A stretch of 64,000 bases of DNA from Nitratireductor indicus C115 (GCF_000300515.1 NZ_AMSI01000004.1:186001-250000), one strand, 5' to 3'; positions 8,281-17,214 are shown, numbered from the stretch's first letter. Notes: generated by a model from the sequence alone, not told the origin. Translations and numbers: made by a program.

Positions 8281-10251
8281 TTGAGCGTGACCCGGTGGGA
8301 GGATGACGCGTCGGTCTGGACCGGCCCGTCCTATGTGGATCAGGCAATCGCCTATCATCCCGATGTCAGTTCGGCCCCGGTCGCAGGCCGCATCATCACC
8401 TGTGTCGACGTGGTTGACTGGGATGGCGACGGCGGTCGCGATCTGCTCCTGTCCAGTTGGGACACCTGCTATGAGGGCCGCGTCTTTGTCTATCCACAGA
8501 TCGGGACGAAACCGGATGGCACGCCGATCCTGGGCGGCGAACAGATTGTCGAGGGCGTGCGTGGCTATGTCACCGCCGTACGCGATGGCGACCGCTTCCA
8601 TCTCCTCTCCGTGTCGCGGATGCGCCGGCAGATCTATCTGTTTCCCAATACCGGCACCGCGCGCGAGCCGCGCTTTGGTAATCCGGTGGTTCTCGATCTC
8701 GAGGCGGACTGGGTCAAGGGCAACGAATATTTCCACATGGCCCGCTTTCACGATATCGACGGCGACGGCGTTCCCGAACTCGTCGTGGGCACCGATTCAT
8801 GGGACGATTACTGGCCGAACGGCCTGGAATGGAACGATGTCGGCTATCGCGCCTACGATGCGGCGGGCCGCTGGCTGGGCGGGCCGCTGCGCGGTTTCCT
8901 ATATGCCTTCAAGAACACGGGAACGCTGAGCGCACCGGTGCTCGGGCGCGGCAGACCGGTCCTCGGGGGAGAGACCCCGCTTGAGGTCTACGGGCAATGC
9001 GCGCCGGCCTTCGGAGATTTCACCGGCGATGGGCGCGACGCAGTGATATGCGGCGAATTCTGGAACATCCTGCACTTCGCGCGCCAGACCGGGCCCAGCG
9101 CCTTTGAGCAGCCGAAGCTGGTGGCCGATACCGCCGGCGCTCCGGTGCTTCTCGATCAGTGCATCCATCTGCCCTGCGCCGTCGACTGGGACGGCGACGG
9201 GCGGCTCGACATTCTGGTCGGCGCCGAGGACGGCTATGTGACATTCCTCCGCAACATAGGCACCGGCCCCGATGGGCGACCGGCCTTCGAAAAGATCGGG
9301 CGCGTGGAAGGCGTTGAGCCCTCGATACATGCCGGCGTCCTGCCCTCGCCCGCCGCCCACGACTTTTCCGGCAACGGCCTGCCCGACCTCGTGGTCGGCA
9401 ACAGCACCGGCGAGCTTCTATTCTACGAGAATCTCGGCCCGCGCGAAGCACCGGGACTTGCACGGGAAGTCATGATCGAGGCGGGCGGAAAACCGGTGCG
9501 CATCGCCGCCGGCCTGACGGGCTCGATCCAGGGGCCGTCGGAAAAGATGTTCGGCTATTCCTGCCCCACGATTGCCGACTGGGATGGCGACGGTCTGCCC
9601 GATCTTCTCGTCAGCGACGTCAACGGCCACCACAATTTCTACCGCAATGACGGAGGAAGGGTGCCACCGCGTTTCGAAGCGCCGCGCCCGCTGACCTGGC
9701 AGGGCAAGCCGCTGAAGACGGTCTGGCGGGTGCGCCCGGCCGTGATCGACTGGCTCGGCGACGGCCAGCTTCATTATCTCGCGCTGGATGAAGATGGCGT
9801 GTTGTCGGATTTCCGCCGTGCGTCCGACACCGAACTTGCCGATAAACGGCATCTGCGGTGGGAAGACGGCACCCAAATGCGCTTCACGCAGGATGTCGGC
9901 GGCGGTCGCGGACGCGTGAAACTGTGCGCCGTGGACTGGACCGGCGATGGCCGGATCGATCTCGTTATCGGTACGCATGCGCGCGCCTCCGTGCCGCCCG
10001 GTCCCGCCGGCCAGCCGCGCAACACGACCGGTCAAGCAGGCATATTCCTGCTCAAGAACATCGGCTCCAACGCTGAGCCGGCTTTCGCCTTCCCGAAGGC
10101 GTTCAGGTTTCGCGGCGAAACGATCCAGATGGCGATGCATGTCGCCTCCCCCGAAGCCGTCGATTGGGACGGCAGCGGCAAGCTCGGCCTGCTGGTCGGC
10201 GTGGAAGACGGCAGTCTGGTGTGGCTGAAGCGGGATGACCTCTCATGGTAG
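8281..10251 (+). CDS. Cytosolic VCBS/FG-GAP repeat protein (predicted beta-propeller), function unknown
   Basis: 656-residue protein with nine D-x-[DTSL]-G-[DNS]-G motifs, for example VDWDGDGGRDLL near residue 44, HDIDGDGVPELV near 157, VDWDGDGRLDILV near 301, ADWDGDGLPDLLV near 432 and VDWTGDGRIDLVIG near 551. These are calcium-binding loops of FG-GAP/VCBS blades, so a seven- or eight-bladed propeller is likely. Most such proteins are secreted, but no signal peptide or membrane segment is present. TTG at 8281 is the start, 8 nt after GGAGGAG. The gene overlaps the next one by 7 bp. Its place among an aldolase, two AroE-like dehydrogenases and an isomerase suggests an enzyme (lyase, lactonase or isomerase) acting inside the cell; that is inference. 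Confidence 0.85.
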   Translation: MSVTRWEDDASVWTGPSYVDQAIAYHPDVSSAPVAGRIITCVDVVDWDGDGGRDLLLSSWDTCYEGRVFVYPQIGTKPDGTPILGGEQIVEGVRGYVTAVRDGDRFHLLSVSRMRRQIYLFPNTGTAREPRFGNPVVLDLEADWVKGNEYFHMARFHDIDGDGVPELVVGTDSWDDYWPNGLEWNDVGYRAYDAAGRWLGGPLRGFLYAFKNTGTLSAPVLGRGRPVLGGETPLEVYGQCAPAFGDFTGDGRDAVICGEFWNILHFARQTGPSAFEQPKLVADTAGAPVLLDQCIHLPCAVDWDGDGRLDILVGAEDGYVTFLRNIGTGPDGRPAFEKIGRVEGVEPSIHAGVLPSPAAHDFSGNGLPDLVVGNSTGELLFYENLGPREAPGLAREVMIEAGGKPVRIAAGLTGSIQGPSEKMFGYSCPTIADWDGDGLPDLLVSDVNGHHNFYRNDGGRVPPRFEAPRPLTWQGKPLKTVWRVRPAVIDWLGDGQLHYLALDEDGVLSDFRRASDTELADKRHLRWEDGTQMRFTQDVGGGRGRVKLCAVDWTGDGRIDLVIGTHARASVPPGPAGQPRNTTGQAGIFLLKNIGSNAEPAFAFPKAFRFRGETIQMAMHVASPEAVDWDGSGKLGLLVGVEDGSLVWLKRDDLSW

Positions 10252-11063
10252 CCCCGGCCCTGGCAGTCAACGGATCGACGAAGATCATGGGCGTGATCGG
10301 GGACCCGATCGCACAGGTGATGACCCCGACGACGATCAATCCGATCTTCGCGGCCCGGGGGGCCAACATCGTGTGCGTGCCGCTGCACATAGACGCCCGC
10401 GAGCTCGACACGGCCTGGGCGGGCCTCAAGGCGCTCAGAAATCTGATCGGTTTCGGCATCACCCTGCCGCACAAACAGGCGGCACTGGCGCTTTGCGACA
10501 GTCTCGACCCGCTCGCTAAACGGGTCGGGGCGGTCAATCTCGTACGGCGGGAAGCCGACGGCACCTTCAGGGGTTACCAGTTCGACGGCAAGGGCTTCGT
10601 GCGCGGTTTGAAGGCACAAGGCCACACGCTTTCCGGCAGCCATTGTCTCATGGTCGGTGCAGGCGGCGCGGCGATAGCGATAGCCTTCGCCCTTGCCGAG
10701 GAAGGGGCCGCTTCGCTGACCATTGCCAACCGCACCCGCACAAAAGCCGAGGAACTGGCAGACGCCGTGAACCGCGCGATGGGCCGATCCTTCGCGCGGG
10801 CCGGAGACCCGCGGCCCACGCCCGGAGAGATCATCATCAACGCAACTTCGCTCGGCCTTTCCGCAAGCGATCCCCTGCCCATCGACGCGAGCCTTGTGGA
10901 CGAAACGATGCTGGTCGCGGAGGTAATCGCCAAGCCTGAAGTGACGCCGCTGCTTCAAGCCGCGCACGCCCGCGGCGCACGCGTCCATTCGGGCATTCAC
11001 ATGATCCGCGGGCAGGTCGACCTCATTGCCGCTCACATAGCCGAAGTACAGACGGACAGCTGA
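10245..11063 (+). CDS. Shikimate dehydrogenase-like protein (AroE family), paralogue 1
   Basis: 272-residue NADP-type dehydrogenase. The catalytic lysine is in ITLPHKQAA and the partner Asp in GYQFDGKGFVRGL; the nucleotide fold is MVGAGGAAIAIAFAL near residue 140, with NRTRTK in the 2'-phosphate-binding position. The usual shikimate-contacting serines (HSxSP) are replaced by AQVMTP, so the substrate may be a quinate-, aminoshikimate- or unrelated hydroxy acid. ATG 10245 overlaps the VCBS stop by 7 bp, so the two are co-translated. It converges with paralogue 2, ending 3 bp away. Confidence 0.9.
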   Translation: MVAPALAVNGSTKIMGVIGDPIAQVMTPTTINPIFAARGANIVCVPLHIDARELDTAWAGLKALRNLIGFGITLPHKQAALALCDSLDPLAKRVGAVNLVRREADGTFRGYQFDGKGFVRGLKAQGHTLSGSHCLMVGAGGAAIAIAFALAEEGAASLTIANRTRTKAEELADAVNRAMGRSFARAGDPRPTPGEIIINATSLGLSASDPLPIDASLVDETMLVAEVIAKPEVTPLLQAAHARGARVHSGIHMIRGQVDLIAAHIAEVQTDS

Positions 11064-11065
11064 AA

Positions 11066-11890
11066 TCAGAGCGGCGTTCCGGCCTCGCACCCGGCCGCAA
11101 AGCCCGCGATCAGCGCGATCTGCGCCTCGAGCATGTCGCGGCCATCGCTTGTTGCAGCCCCCCGCTGGCGGGCGAGCTTCAGAAGTTCCGTATCCCGCGC
11201 CAGCGCTGCGATGTCGGCCACCAGCATATGCGGTCCGACCCCATCGAGATCGACCGGGAAAGCATCCGTGGATTTCAATCCGATCGGCGTCGCGTTGATC
11301 AGCACGTCGATACCCGCGAGACCACCGGAAGCACGCTGCGCGACCGGTTCTTCCAGCACACGATTGACCATGCCGATGGTAAATTCGACTGCGCTCTCAT
11401 CGACATCGATCACCGACAGCCGGCCTATCCGTTCGCCGGCCAAAGCGTGGGCGATGGCGCGTCCCGCGCCGCCGGCACCGACAAGCAGCACCGATGCTCC
11501 CGCAAGGCGGCCCCGGTTGCCGGCCAGCCCACGCACGAAGCCCAGCCCATCGAAAAGCGCGCCATGCATGGAGCCGTCGCCCCGGCGCTGGATGGAGTTC
11601 ACCGCACCGACAGCGGCGGCGGCAGGGGTCAGCTCATCGCACAGGCGAGCGGCCGCGATCTTGTGCGGCACCGTCACGCCGATGCCCGCCACATTGTCCA
11701 TCGCCGCGAAAACACGCCAGGCGGCCTCGAAATTCTCGCGGGTCACATGGAAAGGGACGGCATAGAGATCGACGCCCTTTGCCGCGAACATCGGATTGAT
11801 GAGGGTGGGTGTCTGGACCTGGGCCACAGGATCGCCGAACACCGCATAGATGCGCGAGGCGCCGCCCAGATTTGGAATGGTGTCGCTCAT
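11066..11890 (-). CDS. Shikimate dehydrogenase-like protein (AroE family), paralogue 2
   Basis: 274-residue paralogue of the gene at 10245-11063. It has VTVPHKIAA with the catalytic Lys, FDGLGFVRGL with the Asp, and LLVGAGGAGRAIAHAL as nucleotide fold; VIDVDES follows instead of NRT, pointing to NAD rather than NADP. The substrate loop reads AQVQTPTLINP, again lacking the SxS serines. The start at ATG 11890 has GGGGAGGA about 9 nt upstream. It is the last gene of the minus-strand operon that begins with the IclR gene, immediately after the TIM-barrel isomerase. Two paralogues with different cofactor signatures suggest an oxidation/reduction (epimerising) pair; this is inference. Confidence 0.9.
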   Translation of the reverse strand: MSDTIPNLGGASRIYAVFGDPVAQVQTPTLINPMFAAKGVDLYAVPFHVTRENFEAAWRVFAAMDNVAGIGVTVPHKIAAARLCDELTPAAAAVGAVNSIQRRGDGSMHGALFDGLGFVRGLAGNRGRLAGASVLLVGAGGAGRAIAHALAGERIGRLSVIDVDESAVEFTIGMVNRVLEEPVAQRASGGLAGIDVLINATPIGLKSTDAFPVDLDGVGPHMLVADIAALARDTELLKLARQRGAATSDGRDMLEAQIALIAGFAAGCEAGTPL

Positions 11891-11897
11891 GATCTCG

Positions 11898-12740
11898 TCA
11901 TCCTCCCCAAAAGATGCTCCGGCATCGCGCGAGAGCCGTATCGAGGACAAGGTCGGGGTCTTCCGCCCACCATCGATCCGAGAATATCTCGATCTCGACA
12001 GGACCGTCGTAGCCGGCAGCCCGGACCTGACGCCACATTCCGGCCAGGTCGATGATGCCATCCCCCATCATGCCGCGATCGCGCAGGACATGCTTCGTCG
12101 GCACCAGCCAGTCGCTGACATGGAAACCCAGTATCCTGCCGGCGGCACCGGCGCGGGAGAGCTCCGTCTCCAGGCGCTCATCCCACCATATGTGATAGGC
12201 ATCGGCCACGATGCCGATCCCCTCGCCCAGCTGTTCGCAGATGGCATTGGCGTGACTGAGGCTCAGGATTACCGCGCGGTCGCCGGCGACCATGGGATGC
12301 AGCGGCTCCAGCGCCAGCGTCATCCCCACAGAGCGCGCATGATCGAGAAGCGCGCCGATCGCATCCTCGGTCTGCGCCCGTGCGCCGGCGAGATCACGGC
12401 TTCCCTCAGCGAGACCGCCGGAGAAAACCAGAACGTGGTCCGCCGCGAGTTCGGCGGCCATGTCCACGGCGCGCCGCGCACGGTCGAGACATTCCGCCCG
12501 ACCGGCGGCCCCCGCCGCCAGAAGCGGCCCTGCCCGGTTGAAACCGAACGTGGAGATGCCCGTGCGGGAGAGCATCCTGCGGGCCTCTTCAAGCCCGGCC
12601 TTGTCGACCTCCTCGCCCCACAGGGACGCTCGCGACAAGCCACGCGCGGCGCATCCTTCAAGGAAAGGTTCAAGCCCCCATCTCTCGCGAACGGTCGCTT
12701 CATTGAAGATGAATTCGGGCGATTGCAGCGCTTCGACCAT
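11898..12740 (-). CDS. Sugar phosphate isomerase/epimerase-like TIM-barrel protein
   Basis: 280-residue xylose-isomerase-like (AP endonuclease family 2) barrel. Likely metal ligands are Glu in LALEPLHP, Asp/His in VADAYHIWW, His in GFHVSDW and Glu in VEIEIFSDRWW. This family includes hydroxypyruvate isomerases, inosose isomerases and 3-dehydroshikimate dehydratases (AsbF/QuiC types). Next to two AroE-like dehydrogenases, a dehydroshikimate-dehydratase-like role is possible but unproven. It begins 9 bp after the ABC ATPase stop and ends 7 bp before the AroE-2 start, so it belongs to the same operon. Confidence 0.88.
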   Translation of the reverse strand: MVEALQSPEFIFNEATVRERWGLEPFLEGCAARGLSRASLWGEEVDKAGLEEARRMLSRTGISTFGFNRAGPLLAAGAAGRAECLDRARRAVDMAAELAADHVLVFSGGLAEGSRDLAGARAQTEDAIGALLDHARSVGMTLALEPLHPMVAGDRAVILSLSHANAICEQLGEGIGIVADAYHIWWDERLETELSRAGAAGRILGFHVSDWLVPTKHVLRDRGMMGDGIIDLAGMWRQVRAAGYDGPVEIEIFSDRWWAEDPDLVLDTALARCRSIFWGG

Positions 12741-12749
12741 GATGCTGCG

Positions 12750-13601
12750 CTAGAATTTGTAGACGCCGAGCTTCTCGAAAATCCGATAGATTCTTTCGGC
12801 GTATTTCGAGAACTCGGGATACTCGCCCAGATGCGCCGGGCGCGGGCGCGGCAGATCGATGATGATTTCTTCTACAATCGTGCCAGGGCTCTTCGACATC
12901 ACCAGAACGCGATCCGACAGACCCACGGCCTCCTCGATGGAGTGGGTGATGAACAGCACCGTTTTGCGTGTCTCCAACCAGAGCATTTCCAGATCATGTC
13001 GAATTTGCGTGCGCGTGATCGCGTCGAGCGCGCCGAAAGGCTCGTCCATCAAGAGCATCGAGGGATCGTGAACCAGAGCGCGCGCAATCGACACGCGCTG
13101 GCGCATACCGCCGGAGAGCTGCCACGGATACCGGTTTTCCGCGCCAGAGAGACCGAGCCGTGCGAAGAGAGCGTCAGCACGCTCCCTGAGCGTGGCCCTG
13201 TCGAGCCCCCGGATCTCCTGCTGCAGCATGACATTGTTGATGGCAGTGCGAAAATCCAGAAGCAGGTGGTCCTGGAAAACAATGCCTATCTCTGAAATGG
13301 GGGCGGTGAGCGGTTTCCCGTCAATCTCCACCGTGCCGGCGCTCGACGGCTCCAGCCCCGTCACCAGAAGCATGGTCGTGCTCTTGCCGCATCCTGACGG
13401 GCCGATGATGGAGACGAACTCCCCCGGCTTGATATCCAGATCGATGGGCCCCAGCGCGTGAAAGGCATTTTCTCCGCTGCCGAAAACCTTCGTCAGCCCG
13501 CGCGCGTTGATAGAGGCGCCCGCAGCGCTCGCGCCACCGACCGGATGCACCAGACCGGAAGAAGTTCGGGCTTTCATGTCTGCCATGGTCATGTCCATCA
13601 T
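12750..13601 (-). CDS. ABC transporter ATP-binding protein, NitT/TauT (SsuB) family
   Basis: About 283 residues. Walker A GPSGCGKSTT, Q-loop IVFQDHLLLDF, signature LSGGMRQRVSIARAL, Walker B MLLMDEPFGALD and H-loop FITHSIEEA are all present, as in SsuB/TauB/ThiZ ATPases. The start is uncertain among clustered in-frame ATGs at 13601, 13598, 13592, 13586 and 13577; 13601 gives a 17-bp gap to the permease stop. It energises the two permeases at 13619 and 15570 with the binding protein at 14517. The substrate is probably a small organic anion or aromatic acid linked to the adjacent catabolic genes. Confidence 0.9.
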   Translation of the reverse strand: MMDMTMADMKARTSSGLVHPVGGASAAGASINARGLTKVFGSGENAFHALGPIDLDIKPGEFVSIIGPSGCGKSTTMLLVTGLEPSSAGTVEIDGKPLTAPISEIGIVFQDHLLLDFRTAINNVMLQQEIRGLDRATLRERADALFARLGLSGAENRYPWQLSGGMRQRVSIARALVHDPSMLLMDEPFGALDAITRTQIRHDLEMLWLETRKTVLFITHSIEEAVGLSDRVLVMSKSPGTIVEEIIIDLPRPRPAHLGEYPEFSKYAERIYRIFEKLGVYKF

Positions 13602-13618
13602 TGTCGCTTTGTCCGGGT

Positions 13619-14440
13619 TCAGTGTCTGGACCACGGCATCAGCCATTGCCCGATAATGCTCATCGCACCGTTGAACATCAGCGCCACGATCGCCGCGGCC
13701 ACCAGCCCGGAGAACATCAGCGTCATGTCCATGAATGCCGAGGCACGCACGATCATGAAGCCCAGCCCTTTGTTGGAGGCGATGAACTCGGCGATGATGA
13801 CGCCCTCGACCGCCTTCACCACGCCGATCTTCATGCCCGAGAAGATATGCGGCATGGCGGCCGGCAGCCTGACCTTCCAGAAGGTCTGCCACGGGTTCGC
13901 TCCCATGGACCGCGAAATATAGAAGAGCCTGCGGTCGACCAGCCGGAAACCCGACATGGAATCGACCAGAACCGGAAAGAAACTCATCAGGAAAACGATC
14001 AGCGCGGCAACCAGCGGGCCGATGCCGAACCAGATGATCAGGATGGGTCCGATCACCGTCTTGGGCATGATGTTGAGAAACACGATAACGGGATAAAGTC
14101 CCCGCTCCAGCGCTCCGACCGAAACGATTGCCAAGGCCAGCGGGATTGCCACCAGCACGCCAAGGGTGAAGCCCTCCACGATTGTAAGGGAAGTCCAGAA
14201 TGCGTGGCCGGCGATCAATGCCCTGTCCGTATAAAGCCGCACCAGGAAATCCGATGGCTTGGGCGCAAGCCATACGGGCACTTCGAAGTAACGAAGGGCG
14301 GCTTCCCACAATCCCAGCAGCAACAGCACCGCCACCGTCCCAATCAGGACGGAAGAAAAATACGAGCCACCGAACGCCGCCATGAGACGGGCACGCGTGC
14401 CGGATTGTGCTGGCACCATGGCAGAAGCTGTTTGCGACAT
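13619..14440 (-). CDS. ABC transporter permease, NitT/TauT (SsuC) family, permease 2
   Basis: 273-residue inner-membrane permease with about six hydrophobic helices (SVLIGTVAVLLLLGLWEAAL; LGVLVAIPLALAIVSV; ALIVFLMSFFPVLVDS) and an EAA-type ATPase-docking loop before helix 5 (YISRSMGANPWQTFWKV). The N-terminal 28 residues are a cytosolic tail. It lies between the binding-protein and ATPase genes of the same operon. A second, distinct permease gene at 15570-16328 suggests a heterodimeric pore rather than the homodimer usual for this family. Confidence 0.92.
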   Translation of the reverse strand: MSQTASAMVPAQSGTRARLMAAFGGSYFSSVLIGTVAVLLLLGLWEAALRYFEVPVWLAPKPSDFLVRLYTDRALIAGHAFWTSLTIVEGFTLGVLVAIPLALAIVSVGALERGLYPVIVFLNIMPKTVIGPILIIWFGIGPLVAALIVFLMSFFPVLVDSMSGFRLVDRRLFYISRSMGANPWQTFWKVRLPAAMPHIFSGMKIGVVKAVEGVIIAEFIASNKGLGFMIVRASAFMDMTLMFSGLVAAAIVALMFNGAMSIIGQWLMPWSRH

Positions 14441-14516
14441 GCCTACGAAACTTTCCGCGTGAGATTGATGTCCGGGCGTCTTGCACGCCCGGACAGGATC
14501 CTGCGACCAACCAGCC

Positions 14517-15518
14517 TCAGGGGCAGGTAACCGGCGTTTCCGGCAAATAGTCGAGCGTATAGTAATCCGTCACCGGCTTGGTGCCGGGAAGGTTCATCGC
14601 CGAGGTCATGACGCTGTACATCTTTTCCCAGGTCTCGGCGTCCGTCACGCCGATAGCGTCACCCGAACCGCCGGGGCAGACCGATGCGAAGCTGAACTTT
14701 GCCGACTGAAGGAGGTTCTCCTTCGAATGCGCCGTCTCCGGGAATATCTCGAGCAGAGCATCAACTGCCGCTTCGGGGTCCTTCATCGCTTCCTGCCAGC
14801 CCAGCGCCGTCGCTTCGACAAAACGCTTGTAGACATCCGGATTGGCCTGGAGCTTGTCCTCACGCGCCACCAGGGCGAGGCTCGCGATGGGAACGCCGTT
14901 GTTGTAGAAGTACATATTGCCGGCCTCGATACCCTGGGCAGCGAGCGGCACCACGATGTTCTCAGGCGTCTGCGACACCGCATCGACCTGCTTGGACGTC
15001 AGAAGGCCGATAAAAGCACTTTCCGCCGCCGAAACGATCTCCACCTGGGACTCCTCGATGCCGTTGGCACGCAGGAAAACCGGAATGAGCGGCAGCATGG
15101 CCGACCCCGGAGACACCGCCAGCTTCTTGCCGATGAGATCCTTCGGTTCCTTGATGCCGGAATCGGCCAGATACTGGATGCCGAACTGGCCAGACTTCCA
15201 GATTGTCGCGATGATCCTGATTGGCGCGCCCTGCGCGGCGACATTGAGCGTCGCGCCCGTGTCGGCATAGCCGAGCTCGGTCTGCCCAGTCGCCACAAGC
15301 TGCGCGGCCACGGCAGATCCGCGCCCCTCGGTCAGGGTGACATCGAGATCATGGTCCTTGTAGATGCCCTTGGCCTGAGCCACCGCGAATCCGAGATGCG
15401 CGGAATCGGCCGTCCAGTTCATCTGCATCTGGAGCTTGTCCTGCGCCAGCGCGGGAACGCCTCCTGCAAGCAATGCGAACATTGCCCCCGCCGCCACATG
15501 CCTCAATTTGAACTGCAT
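14517..15518 (-). CDS. ABC transporter substrate-binding protein, SsuA/NMT1-THI5-like
   Basis: 333-residue periplasmic binding protein. A Sec signal peptide (HVAAGAMFALLAGGVPALAQ, cleavage near residue 25) precedes the NMT1/THI5-like start DKLQMQMNWTADSAHLGFAV. This family binds aromatic or alkyl sulfonates, nitrate, thiamine precursors and phthalate-like acids. The WTADSAHLGFAVAQAKG segment resembles the pyrimidine/aromatic-binding subgroup. Start ATG 15518 has AGGGAGGAA directly upstream. It is located between the two permease genes. Confidence 0.92.
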   Translation of the reverse strand: MQFKLRHVAAGAMFALLAGGVPALAQDKLQMQMNWTADSAHLGFAVAQAKGIYKDHDLDVTLTEGRGSAVAAQLVATGQTELGYADTGATLNVAAQGAPIRIIATIWKSGQFGIQYLADSGIKEPKDLIGKKLAVSPGSAMLPLIPVFLRANGIEESQVEIVSAAESAFIGLLTSKQVDAVSQTPENIVVPLAAQGIEAGNMYFYNNGVPIASLALVAREDKLQANPDVYKRFVEATALGWQEAMKDPEAAVDALLEIFPETAHSKENLLQSAKFSFASVCPGGSGDAIGVTDAETWEKMYSVMTSAMNLPGTKPVTDYYTLDYLPETPVTCP

Positions 15519-15569
15519 TCCTTCCTCCCTTTGTTTTTTCGTGATGCTTGTTCCTCGATCACGAACCGG

Positions 15570-16328
15570 TCAGCGCCGCCGCCAGGGCAGCAATGTCCTT
15601 TCAGCCAGTTCCATCCCCCAACTGAGCAAAACGCCGATCATCGAGCCCACCACGAGCACCGCGAAGATCAGCGACGTGTCGGAATCGTCCATTCCCCGAA
15701 GAACCAGATAGCCAAGTCCGTTCTGCGAATTCATCCACTCCACGACGATCACCACCGTGACCGCGATGACGACCGTGATCTTGAAACCGGAAAAGATGCT
15801 TGGCGCGGCGGACGGCAGCTCGAAGAGGCGGAATGTCTGCCACCACGAGGCCCCCACCGAGCGGCTCAGATAATACTGCCGGGGGTCGATGGATTTGAAA
15901 CCGGTGACGCTGTCGACCAGGATCGGAAAGAAAGTGATCAGCGCGGTGAGCAGGATTTTCGGAAAATCCGCGAAGCCGAACCAGACCAGCATCAGCGGCG
16001 CAAGCGTGATCTTCGGCAGACCCTGGATGAAGACGACGAGCGGATAGAGCACCTGCTCGGCGAGCCGGAATTTCGCGATCAGATAACCAAGCACGACGCC
16101 GGGAATGGCGCCCGCGACGAAGCCGTAGATGATCAGTCGCGTCGTCACCAGCGCATGGTAGCCCAGCCTCTGATAATCCTCGACAATGCGCGACAGGAAT
16201 TGCGACGGTGCCGGCAACACGTAGATCGGCACATGGAGTGCCCTGACCAGCACCTCCCAGATCAGCAGCAGGCCGGCGAACCAGAGGATCGGTTCCAAAA
16301 AACGCTGCAAGATCGGAATGCGCCGCAT
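15570..16328 (-). CDS. ABC transporter permease, NitT/TauT (SsuC) family, permease 1
   Basis: 252-residue permease with about six helices (WFAGLLLIWEVLVRAL; LLTALITFFPILVDSV; LIFAVLVVGSMIGVLLSW) and the ATPase-docking loop YYLSRSVGASWWQTFRL. It starts 11 bp after the IclR stop, so the regulator gene is the first gene of this operon. It is paralogous to the permease at 13619-14440 but shares only the general fold and loop pattern. Confidence 0.92.
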   Translation of the reverse strand: MRRIPILQRFLEPILWFAGLLLIWEVLVRALHVPIYVLPAPSQFLSRIVEDYQRLGYHALVTTRLIIYGFVAGAIPGVVLGYLIAKFRLAEQVLYPLVVFIQGLPKITLAPLMLVWFGFADFPKILLTALITFFPILVDSVTGFKSIDPRQYYLSRSVGASWWQTFRLFELPSAAPSIFSGFKITVVIAVTVVIVVEWMNSQNGLGYLVLRGMDDSDTSLIFAVLVVGSMIGVLLSWGMELAERTLLPWRRR

Positions 16329-16339
16329 CGCCCGTTACC

Positions 16340-17176
16340 TCAAACTTCCGCAGGTGCCTGCGGACGCGGTGCCGTCACAGCAGGCTGATATCCGCGCTGG
16401 CGACTTCGCAAAGACCAGATTTCGGCAACCTCCACGGCAGCCTTCTTGAGAGCGGTCGCAAGCTCCTCGTAGCGTTCGGGCGTGATCCGCACCAGGGGAC
16501 CGGCAACGCTCATCGTGCCGGCGACAGGCGCATCCGGCCCAACCCCATTGAAGAAGGGCACCGCCACGGCACCCGTCCCAGCCTCTGCCTCCTCGATGGA
16601 GGTGCCATATCCACGCTCACGCGTTTCGACGAGCCGCGCGCGAAATTCGTCGACATTGGTCGCGCTATTGGGTCCCAGAGGCCGGCGCGCGCCGAAACCG
16701 CGGGCGCAGACAATGCGCAACGCCTCGGATTCCGGAAGCGTGGAGAGCCAGGCCTTTCCGTTGGCCGTGGCATGCAGAACGATCTCCTGCCCCATCTCGG
16801 GATCGTAGCGCAGGCCCGTGACGGCCCCCTGCGCACGGGCGACCCAGACGAGATCCTCGCCCTCGACAATGGCCAGCCGGCAATATTCACGCGTTTCGCG
16901 TGCCAGCTTGTCCAGAACCGACTGGACCACATCGGGCACCGCACGGACATCGAGATTGCGGAAGGCAAGCGTGCTCATGCGAAGCGAGAGTGCATAGCGC
17001 TGGGTTCCGCTGTGCTGCAGTACCCATCCACGCGAGACGAGCGTCGTCAACGTGCGGTGAACCGCACTTGCCGGCATGCCCAGCCGGTTGGCGAGATCCG
17101 TCAATTCGATCGGTTCGCGCTCGCCGGCAAGCGCCTCCAATATCGTCAGACAGCGGTCTATTGCGGCAACGGTCAA
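16340..17176 (-). CDS. IclR-family transcriptional regulator of the DapA/VCBS/AroE/ABC locus
   Basis: 278 residues. The winged helix-turn-helix is ELTDLANRLGMPASAVHRTL (residues ~24-43); the effector domain includes VLHATANGKAWLSTL and YGTSIEEAEAGTGAVAVP. The start is taken as TTG 17176, 5 nt after GGGAGG. An in-frame ATG at 17254 would place the palindrome at 17223-17239 inside the coding region, where it would encode LESYSN-type residues with no family similarity. The operator then lies 47-63 bp upstream of the start, fitting autoregulation. It is first in a seven-gene operon ending with the AroE-like gene at 11066. Confidence 0.9.
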   Translation of the reverse strand: MTVAAIDRCLTILEALAGEREPIELTDLANRLGMPASAVHRTLTTLVSRGWVLQHSGTQRYALSLRMSTLAFRNLDVRAVPDVVQSVLDKLARETREYCRLAIVEGEDLVWVARAQGAVTGLRYDPEMGQEIVLHATANGKAWLSTLPESEALRIVCARGFGARRPLGPNSATNVDEFRARLVETRERGYGTSIEEAEAGTGAVAVPFFNGVGPDAPVAGTMSVAGPLVRITPERYEELATALKKAAVEVAEIWSLRSRQRGYQPAVTAPRPQAPAEV

Positions 17177-17214
17177 CCATTCCTCCCTGGTCAGAACAGA
17201 ATATACAACAGCTA

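Noticed and set aside
11850-13295. 481-codon open frame on the plus strand
   Set aside because: Covers the isomerase and ATPase genes in antisense; no recognisable protein features and no ribosome-binding site.
14481-16388. 635-codon open frame on the plus strand
   Set aside because: Antisense to the NitT/TauT binding-protein and permease genes; repeated RRxxR-rich sequence with no fold.
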